From NCBI RefSeq assembly GCF_019279795.1, contig NC_056745.1:1492749179-1492813178 (forward strand): a stretch of DNA of 64,000 bases, written 5' to 3'. Origin of the DNA: Protopterus annectens (taxonomy: Eukaryota > Chordata > Ceratodontiformes > Protopteridae). The notes under the pieces were generated by a model. That model was not told the DNA's origin. It saw only the letters and a list, made by a program, of their open reading frames with translations, and made no database searches. Positions 55,880 to 64,000 of the stretch are shown here, one piece after another; the first letter of the stretch is position 1; every line of letters starts with the position of its first letter. The position numbers and the translations under genes were made by a program.

Positions 55880-57779
55880 ACTACAGCTGCCAAACAGCTC
55901 TCTTTTGGCAGCCCCCTTAGGAAGAAAACTGGCACTTTTCTATCACAACTGGCATTGCATCACCAAAGACAAATGGGTTCTCAACATTGTATCTCAAGGC
56001 TACAGGTTCCATTTTCACACCCTGCCAAGGCTAAAAGGAATGCTAAATCTGCCACCAAATCAATGGGCAGAGGCTCAAAGACAAATTACAGCACTCATGG
56101 ACATGAGAGCTGTTCAAAAGGTACCACCACAGGAACAAGGACAAGGATTTTACTCAAGACACTTTCTGGTTCCCAGAAAGGGCAAAGCCTGAAGACCCAT
56201 TCTGGACCTTTCTACACTAAACACTTACCTGGATGTACCAAAATTCAAGATGTTGACACTACAGCAGCTTCTTCCCATGCTGGGCAAGAAAGCTTGGCTC
56301 GTGACATTGGACCTCAAAGAGGCATACCTGCATGTCCCTATCAGACAAAACTGCAGAAGATACCTCGGGTTTCTAGCTGGTTCAATGCATTATCAATTCT
56401 CTGCACTGCCCTTTGGCTTATCTATTGCTCCCAGGGTCTTCACAAAGTGCCTGGCACCAGTAATTGCATTTTGCAGGCAAAAAGGAATTCAAATTTATCC
56501 ATACCTGGATGACTGCCTGATTCAAGCAGAGCGCAAGGACATTCTACTAAAGCATCTGGCGTGTGTAAAAAAAGTTATTAAGTTGCCTGGGGTACACAGT
56601 AAATGAAAAGAAATCAAAACTAGTGCCCTCACAACAGATAATATTCCTGGGTGCCAGCTTGAACACAACTGCCCAGATGGCTTATCTCACATCAGACAAG
56701 CAAGGACAACTGACTCAATATTTTCAATTAATGGCAACAAAGACCCAACTCCCTGCAAGAAAAATTCTGCAGGCCTTGGGCTACATGGCATCTTGCATTC
56801 TTCTAATTCCATATGCCAGACTGCATATGAGGAAACTACAATGGTACCTAAAGAGCATATGGTCTCAACACTGTCAAAGTTTGGAAACAGTTATACCACT
56901 AATTCCTTGCCTACAACAGGAGTTTCGAAGGTGGGCACAAGCTTGTCACCTCAACAAGGGACAGCCTTTCACTCAACCCACAGCCAGGCAAACACTCACA
57001 ACAGATGCATCGGATTACGCCTTGGGAGCACACATGGCAGGAAAATGTATCCAGGGCGAGTGGCCCATAGAGCAAAGACATCTCCACATCAATCAAAAAG
57101 AGATGCTAGCTGTACAAAATGCTATTATAGCTTTCAAGGACCTACTGCATCCAGGGCAATTACTACTGAAGACAGACAACATCACAGTTATGTGGTACAT
57201 AAACAAGCAAGGGGGCACACACTCCTACCCCCTCTGCAGACAAGCCATGACTTTGTGGAACACAGCTCTAAACTACTAAGTTCATCTGCAAGCACAATTC
57301 CTGCCAGGAGAGAAAAACACACCGGCAGACCTAAGCAGAAACATTATGGACCCACAAGAATGGGAACTGAACCCACAAATACTCAGAATGATAACACAAA
57401 AATGGTGGAACCCGGACATAGATCTGTTTGCTTCCCCAAAGAACTGCCAATTACAGAAATTCTGCACAAGGAGCTACCATCCACAAGCATGGAAAGTGGA
57501 TGCCCTCTCATTCAGCTGGAAAAAACTACAAGTATACGCCTTCTCTCCTTTACCTCTCCTTCCAAAGGTACTCATAAAAGCCAGGCAGGAAGAGCCAAAA
57601 ATTATCCTGATTGCACCAGACTGGCCACGCCAGCTCTGGTACCCAATCTTAAAGAACTTAACACAAGAACCACCCTGGATTTTGCCTCAAATCCCACATC
57701 TGCTGACACAGCACAACAAACAGATACTTCACAGCCAGCTAAAGACCTTAAATCTAGCTGCATGGAGAATTCCTTAGCC
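55880..57779 (+). pseudogene. DIRS copy E RT / RNase H / downstream domain (broken)
   Basis: RT: GQGFYSRHFLVPRKGKA followed by a stop in place of the Trp of WRPILDLS (about 56,190). Then WLVTLDLKEAYLHVPI, SALPFGLSIAPRVFTKCLAPV and the YLDD box (IQIYPYLDDCLI), open to 56,606. A frameshift follows, then 56,623-57,279 with ILQALGYMASCILLIPYARLH and RNase H (TDASDYALGAHMAGKC, QKEMLAVQNA, KTDNITVMWYINKQG). The segment 57,346-57,777 has DIDLFASPKNCQLQKFCTR and LIAPDWPRQLWYPIL, the position of the possible Dam-like domain. RNase H active-site residues appear intact. Confidence 0.87.
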
Positions 57780-58818
57780 AAGCAAGCAATGCCTCTCTCC
57801 AAATCTGTTATGGATGTCATTCTGGAGGCCAGAAGGCCTAGCACCAGGAAAGCATACTCTGATAAGTGGAAGAGATTCTGTGCCTCAAACCAAGCACACA
57901 GCCTTGACCCTCTTGTCCCAAACATTCCTCAGATACTGCAATACTTAACTGAGATGCTGGACAAGGGTCTCTCTCTTTCATCCGTCAAGATCCACGCCTC
58001 AGCTGTCTCTGCTCATTACAACACGGATCCACCATTTTTTTCCAATCCTTTGCTCAAACAATACCTCAGAGGGGCTAAAAACATAAGACTGCCCCATAGA
58101 GCACCCACACCAACTTGGGACCTCAACTTTGTTTTGGAAAAATTAACTTTACCTCCTTTTGAGCCAGCTAACACAGCAGAATTAAAATACATCTCTTGGA
58201 AAACTGCTCTGCTACTGGCAATAACATCAGCATGAAAAGTTTCAGAATTACAGGCACTAATGGCAGTGGAACCTTTCCTCATCTTCCACCAGGACAGGGT
58301 GTCTTTACGAACTAACCCTACGTTTATGCCAAAGGTGGTATCAAGTGTGGCTCTAAACCAAACTATTCACTCGCCAACTTTTTATCCAAAACCACAGAAC
58401 AAAGGGGGAGAGACTACTACATTCTTTGGACATTCACAGACGGTTACGCTTCTAGTTGGACAAAACCAAAGCTTTCAGAAAAACTGAACAATTATTGGTA
58501 GCATATGCTGCAGGAGCACAGGGAAAAGCCATTTCAAAGCAGACTATTTCAAAATGGATAGCTCACTGTATATGTTTCTGCTATACCCAGCATGGGAAAC
58601 CTGTACCTAGCAGCATCAGATCTCACTCCACCAGGGCAACAGCCACTTCAACTGCCTACCTCAGAGGAGTACCTACCAAGGATATTTTTGAAGCAGCCAC
58701 ATGGAGTTCTGTGCATACTTTCACCAAACATTACCATTTGCCTTTATACTCCAAATCCAGAGCTGGCTTCGCCACTGCTGTACTGCAGGGCCTTATAGCC
58801 ACCCCTAGTGCCTTATAG
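56793..58818 (+). pseudogene. DIRS copy E tyrosine recombinase (broken by a stop at the catalytic Arg)
   Basis: The frame is open 56,793-58,235; its first ~330 codons overlap the RNase H/downstream frame. The YR core-binding domain starts at about 57,805 (DVILEARRPSTRKAYSDKWKRF). At TSARRVSELQAL the Arg pair is replaced by a stop and Lys (58,233-58,238), so the first catalytic Arg is lost. Beyond a further frame change near 58,400, the C-terminal part (58,456-58,818) keeps SKQTISKWIAHCI, H-x-x-R (HSTR), AATWSS and FTKHYHL. Confidence 0.88.
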
Positions 58819-58852
58819 ACCAGCCTCCCTACCTCAGCTTTGGGATTCCACC

Positions 58853-58952
58853 CAAGTGTAATGACTGCAGCAGTGTAACACGATGAACATAGTACAGTTT
58901 TGTACCTACCATAAATGTAGATGTTCGAGTGTAGACACTGCTGCAGTCCAGG
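58853..58952. repeat. DIRS copy E internal complementary region
   Basis: The inverted left end finishes CGATGAACAT at 58,890; the inverted right end starts AGTACAGTTTTGTACC at 58,891. Confidence 0.9.
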
Positions 58953-59124
58953 TTACCCTCACTCCTTCCCCTCTTACTTGCTGGTACTTACCTAGGTCAT
59001 CTACCCTTAACTACCTATGGGGAGTATTTGCTGGTAACTAAAAATGGTTGTTTGCTTTTCTTTTATATTTTTTACTAGCAATTTGAATTGCCTACCTATT
59101 TGGGGGCACCTGACATCTGGGGCA

Positions 59125-59335
59125 AGAAAAACTGAAGAAAATGGCATCGGCTGCATCTTATATACCCCTGACACACTGACATCTGGGAGGAGGCGACAGC
59201 AACCAACACTGGAACAAGACTTTGGAACTCTGGCCGACTGCGGGGACCGCCTGACAGCAGGATGACTCAAGTGTAATGACTGCAGCAGTGTTTACACTCG
59301 AACATCTACATTTATGGTAGGTACAAAACTGTACT
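59125..59335. repeat. DIRS copy E right inverted terminal repeat
   Basis: Inverted counterpart of 53,677-53,880, with about 25 extra outer bases (TTTATGGTAGGTACAAAACT..) that the left end lacks; the unequal ends are normal for DIRS. Confidence 0.88.
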
Positions 59336-61629
59336 TTTTGCTAGTGCATTATAAGTGTACAGATCCAGTTTATGCAGATATTTCATCTCATTCTGGTAGT
59401 TTGGATGAAACACTGGCAGTTTTAGGGACTGATTCTGTGTTATTGCCAATACACCATTTGGTATGACAGCTAAACTTTTCAGTTTCAGCCTTTCTTTTTG
59501 AAATAACAAGGATGAAGTATTACTCATGAGAGCTTTGACATTCTTTTGATTAGCTCATAGCAACCAGGAAAAAAGTGATTTTGATGAAAGGAATTTTACA
59601 TCCACGTAATCGGTTGGCTCAAAAGGTGATAAAAGTGATAAGCTAGAGCCTCCAACGTAAAGCCTCGATCCCAAGGAAGAGAGAGAGGTCTTTTTTACTG
59701 ACTTTTTTTAGGAAAGCCTTAAGCTTTGCTGTTTTCTGTGGAATGACTGGTATATGAGCAGAGAGTGCTGTGACAAGAGGCACAATGAGCAATTTATAAA
59801 TGGTTTAAATAGTCCACATATCGTAGTATAGGATGTTGCAAAGGCTCTAGACTTTGTGAACTTATGCACAAGATATAGCATTGTTTTTGTGCAAGATTTC
59901 CTGTAAGATGTTCCAGACTTGTGTAGAAAGATGCTACTGTTATGAATCAGTTATGTACTGCAGTCTGACAAATTATTTTGAAACAAGCAATACCTTACCT
60001 TGATTTGTGATTAAAGACTTCTACACAGGCAAAGGGGGTATCATGGTGGACTGATAAAATTTAACAGAGAAGTACAATATTGGCTTTGGAAACTATCAAA
60101 CTGTTCAGTATCAGACTATCTTTAGAGGAAGTAAGGCTGTTAGAATGGAGTTGGCATTTTCCATTATTCATAAGATTCTTCCTTTATATATAAATTTTGC
60201 TACAGAGATTTCTCAGGTGCTTTGTGTTTTTCTCATATGTAGCCTTACCAATAAGACACTAACAAGATTTAAAAAAGAAATAAGGACTCCCATCAGGTTT
60301 CCTGCTGTGGTAGTTTGATGAGAAAATTCTATCCTGACTGTTTAACGTCTGTTTTGATGGTCCTGAGTGAGGAAAACCTTTATAGATGCTGAATCTGACT
60401 GCCTCAGGAATGTTATTAATGTTGAAAGAGTCCTAGACGATGTTTTTTGTTTTCGTTTAATGTCCCTATAGATTGGAGTAGTGCAGATGCAGTTTATTTA
60501 TGTGCCATATTAACAGTTTCCTCATCTCTGCTACTGTCCGGCAGTTGTCTGTGAAATGATGATCATAGTTTGCTTTCTGAGATGAGTAAATACAAATGAT
60601 TATTATCTGCTAAATACTTTGAGTCCAAAATGGCAGAGCTGAAATGAATGCATACTAGTGAGCCATTTATCTGAGGTACCTTCTGCAAAAGGGTGTATGT
60701 GGAATGCAGTTATAGGCATGTTTTATATCCATAAGAGTCTTAAGACATGAAGGGAAGTAAAATCTTTAGATCACCATCCTGAGTTGCTTTGTTTTTATCT
60801 CAAAGTTGTTCTGATTTAGAATTTTAAAATGATTATTGATGTTTCTTCCTTTTTCTTAACTAGAAACAGTTTACAATGAAAGTCTTTGCCTAAATAATAC
60901 TGAGATCCCAAAGATCTTCAGTTCTCTAGTGACTTCTCTATGGCTGCATATGGGGAAAACCACATTTGACTTTTTAAAAATAGTATTTGATCAATTAACC
61001 ACAGATCTTGTACTTAATGTAGATGTGTATGTGGAACGAGCTTCATTTTTGGTTTCTGAATAGCTCTGATGAATGTTAACCTTGTTGCAATGTTTGTAAG
61101 ACAATTCCAATGGAGATTGGGGTGGAAAAGGGGTCGAAACAGATTACATCATTTAGAATGTTCCTGTTTACAAATGCCTTATCCTGCTAAGTTTGAGTTG
61201 TACTTGATATGGTTGGCTTAATGATTGATGAATAAAGGGTAGAAAGAATCTGCCATCATTTCAAAATTTCTCAACATATTTGCGTTTTCCATTGGAGTTT
61301 GAATTGTGGCTGGCTAGTTTTCTTTTGTTTTTGTTGAGCACCCTGAAGGGGAGATTTCTGATAAGATGGTTTTGTATCCTTCTTCTGAAGCTGAATAGTA
61401 GATGCTCTGTACATTTATTTAAATGAGGCTGGTATTTTTTCCTTTCTATCGTCATTAGGCAGTTGACTTAAGTAAGGAGATCTTGGGCTCTGGACTGTAC
61501 AGACCCCAGACACATTCATTCTGCTGCCAGTTTTTTATTTATTTATTTTTTTTTTGCCAAACTGCACGGCAGTAGTTCTCTAATCGTTTTGTAATTATTT
61601 GTACACTACATTTAATCCTAATTGGTGCT
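59336..61629. other. Anonymous DNA
   Basis: No gene or element recognised in 2.3 kb; a poly-T run lies near 61,545-61,554. Confidence 0.55.
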
Positions 61630-61808
61630 CATAGCCGGCCTTAGGCATAGGCCAACTAGGCGGCCACCTAGGGCGCTGCTCTAGTAGGGGCACTTTTCCA
61701 GTATTTATTTGGTGAAGATAGACCAGGATGGGGGTACCAGATGGTATGGTGGGGGGGCGCTGTGGAGCCTTTTTGCTTAGGGCACCAGTTGACCTAAGGC
61801 CACACCTG
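61630..61808. mobile_element. hAT-type MITE (179 bp) with 8-bp TSD
   Basis: Flanked by TTGGTGCT at 61,622-61,629 and 61,809-61,816. The ends (CATAGCCGGCCTTAGG.. and ..CCTAAGGCCACACCTG) are imperfect inverted repeats, and GGGCGCTG / GGGGGGCGCTG segments lie inside. The 8-bp TSD and CA...TG ends fit hAT. Non-coding. Confidence 0.82.
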
Positions 61809-61816
61809 TTGGTGCT

Positions 61817-63711
61817 TGCCGGAGTAATGATGTAATTGTATTCTGACAGCACTACAAAGAAAAACTCCCATCTTCTCCTACAGTTTAACTCCATCCTTAA
61901 CTTTCTTTTCACCATACAGCAGTGCTTAGTTAACCGAAACCTGCTTACACTTTTATAAAACTTTCATTTCCTTCGCTTGGAATTATTTAAAAGGTGGATA
62001 GGGGTAGACTTTCCCTTCCTTTAAGCTTGACTTTTCACACTCTCTGGCTGAGGAATTTATTTCCACTTGCATGATATACCACAGACACCATGAAATGTAT
62101 AGTTTTTCCTGTTTGCAGTCTTGCATAAGGTAATCAGTCTTGCTGAGGGCAGCAGCTGCTTTTAAAAATGTAGTGTGTTGTAAAACCATTTTCTACTGCC
62201 TTAGCAGCAGAGAGGAAGAGAAACAGTATCAGTGCACCTAGCTTGAAAGTCTTATCACTTCTCCTAGTTTCTGCAGGCCAGTCCTATTTTGTGCAGTTCT
62301 GGGGCATGTGTGTGTTTGTGGGGATGAAATATGGCAAATGACCTGATAGTTTGCAAGCAAAAATATATCCTGACTTTTCTCTAAATGTTTGCAGACAACT
62401 GTAGCACTACATTTAAACCATCTTAATATCAGATCAAATAGTATAAACAACCACCATAGCACATCACAAAGTCTTTATTTTTGTAATAAGAAAAAATAAT
62501 TTTCATTGGTTGATGGCATGATTTGTCATGCAAAATCTCAAGTTTCAGTAAGAATGTTCCACTATGCTCATCCAAAAAGGTTGGCACCCTAATAGTTGAC
62601 CACATTTTTTTGTTTTGTGAGCCATTTGTATTTTCTGTGACCAGTTTTGCAAACAGCATAGAGGGCACCTAATTTGTCACACTGAAAGGGGTTATGGTTT
62701 TGATGAAATGTTAGCATGCTACATTGTAACATATCAATAGCTAGCAATGCAAAAGAAGTGGGACAGTAATGTATTAAGGGATTTTGGGCCTTAACAAATT
62801 TCATAACAGTACAAGAATAGATGCTTGTACGTTTTTGGCACTGCACTTGTAAATAGTTTTTAAATAGAAAAGCAAGAGCATTTCTTTAGCATTCAGGATG
62901 CGAAGTCTTCCTGTTGCAGACACTGGTGAAAAGCAGAAACATTCTGAAATTTTGGTTAATAACACCTGGATAGCATTGATAACTTTGGCAACTCAGAGTC
63001 TTGTAAGTTTTGTTTCTAGGACCACAAGCTGAACGTCCTTACAAAACCCTGCAATTTAGTTAGTTACTTTGGGTGGAGCTAAATAACTGCTGTGAGTAGC
63101 TTAAAACAAGCTCTCAGAGAAAGCTATATGATGGCCATTCGGGAAAAAAATGTAAGAACTCTTGCCGTAGCAGCTTTGGAAGACTTGTCTAACTCACACT
63201 TCTTCTATTGCTTGTCAGTGCCAATGGCAAGCTGACACACTTCATTATACCTAGCATGACTTTTATAAAGACAACTTAAAATGGATTTTGGGAAGGGGGC
63301 ATGAAAACAGGAAAATAACATCATATTAATATGACAGTCCCCCATGATGGCTGTTTTGTGGGAAAAACTATTCAAATTTTAAAATAGCTCAGGGAAAAAA
63401 GCAGATACTATGACAAATTTTTTTTTTGCAGTTCCAAGGTGAAGTTCCTTTTAATACCATTTGGAGGCAGGTACTCTCCCTCTGTGTTTGAATAGCATTT
63501 TTGAAGGAATTTTCCATGATACACATACATGACATTTTAACACTGTTGGTGCAAGTTGGTTAAGTCTGCACCATGTGCCCGGTCAGTTAGTACTTTTTTT
63601 CTGTTGAAGTAGAACATGACTTTATATTCCACTGTGCATCACTGCACTGAGAAGCATTCTTCTACAAATGCTGTAGATTCCGTGTCCTAGTCTTTGTTCG
63701 TGCAGATACTG
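61817..63711. other. Anonymous DNA
   Basis: No gene or element recognised. Confidence 0.55.
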
Positions 63712-64000
63712 ATGTCCTTCTGTTCATCTGTTGCAGTATTCTTTACATGAGAGAGTTGCCTGCCCAGGCAACCAGATGTTGGCCAGTATACCAAATTCTT
63801 TTACTACCATGAGATGTGAGGTGCATCTGAAGTAGGCTGTCAGTGGACATTAGGGCATAAAAGTGACATACATGCACACCATCCTCAGAACTTCTTTGCT
63901 GCCATTTGTATCACCAGTTCCAACATCTCTCTGCTGCTGGAATAATTTTCTTTAATAAAGGTAAGTGCCCCATTGGGGAAAATTTTTGTCTTTTTCCACT
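63712..64000 (+). mobile_element. DIRS copy F, 5' end only (runs off the window)
   Basis: Starts ATGTCCTTCTGTTCATCTG at 63,712, matching the copy A left end (ATGTTCTGCTATTCTCATG). It continues with GGCATAAAAGTGACATA and CATCCTCAGAACTTCTTTGC as in copy A at 10,390-10,440. The flank before it ends ACTG, keeping the G seen before the other DIRS copies. The last bases (TGCCCCATTGGGGAAA..) resemble the leader just upstream of Gag in copies B and E. Confidence 0.82.

Larger units (their letters stand above)
53677..59335 (+). mobile_element. DIRS retrotransposon copy E (5,659 bp)
   Basis: Complete structure with both ITRs and an ICR; same subfamily as B and D. It starts ATGTTCATC at 53,677 and ends ACTGTACT at 59,335. 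The left flank ends TCTGTAG and the right flank begins TTTTGC; no TSD. All three genes carry stops or frameshifts. Confidence 0.93.

Overview
The window is eukaryotic, vertebrate-type DNA made almost entirely of transposable elements and simple repeats. I recognise no host gene, exon or standard RNA gene. The mix is DIRS tyrosine-recombinase retrotransposons, Penelope-like elements (PLEs), Jockey-superfamily (CR1/L2-like) and RTE-like LINEs, small hAT-type elements, foldback MITEs and a long minisatellite. It fits a repeat-rich lower vertebrate: an amphibian (caecilian or salamander) or lungfish is my best guess, and a ray-finned fish is possible. This is inference from element content, not from a host gene.

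Layout. 1-5.8 kb: a foldback element in (TA)n, then two nearly identical PLE copies head to head (minus copy about 545-3365, plus copy about 3366-5253), then a second foldback element in (TA)n. 7.1-8.7 kb: an old LINE relic split by a hAT-like MITE. 9.0-9.5 kb: a 412-bp PLE-like fragment with a 14-bp target-site duplication (TSD). 10,251-15,601: DIRS copy A. 16.5-20.3 kb: a hAT-like element and a 3.3-kb array of about 53 units of 63 bp. 20.7-21.5 kb: a truncated RTE-like LINE with a 15-bp TSD. 22.3-23.6 kb: a CR1/L2-like LINE. 25,390-37,518: one DIRS element (copy B) broken open by three later insertions: DIRS copy D (26,725-31,853), an unclassified element with inverted ends (32,313-33,101) and a PLE-like fragment (36,757-37,363). 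38-52 kb: SINE-like repeats, a hAT-like element and two more LINE copies on the minus strand, with anonymous DNA between. 53,677-59,335: DIRS copy E. 61.6 kb: a 179-bp hAT MITE. 63,712 to the end: the 5' end of a further DIRS element (copy F).

DIRS biology. Copies A, B and E keep the standard plan: left inverted terminal repeat (ITR), Gag, RT/RNase H plus a downstream domain, overlapping tyrosine recombinase (YR), an internal complementary region (ICR) and a right ITR. The ICR carries the two element ends joined in inverted orientation, so it predicts the exact termini. Nested copy D confirms them: removing it leaves an uninterrupted copy-B sequence with no target duplication. All four complete insertions lie between a G and TT. 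Only copy D keeps an open 595-codon YR frame with all visible catalytic residues; every RT frame is broken.

Most interesting signals: hammerhead-ribozyme folds near the 3' ends of four PLE copies or fragments (best at 36,831-36,900, minus strand); the unclassified 789-bp insertion with 41-bp inverted ends and a 282-bp tandem repeat; and the 63-bp minisatellite.
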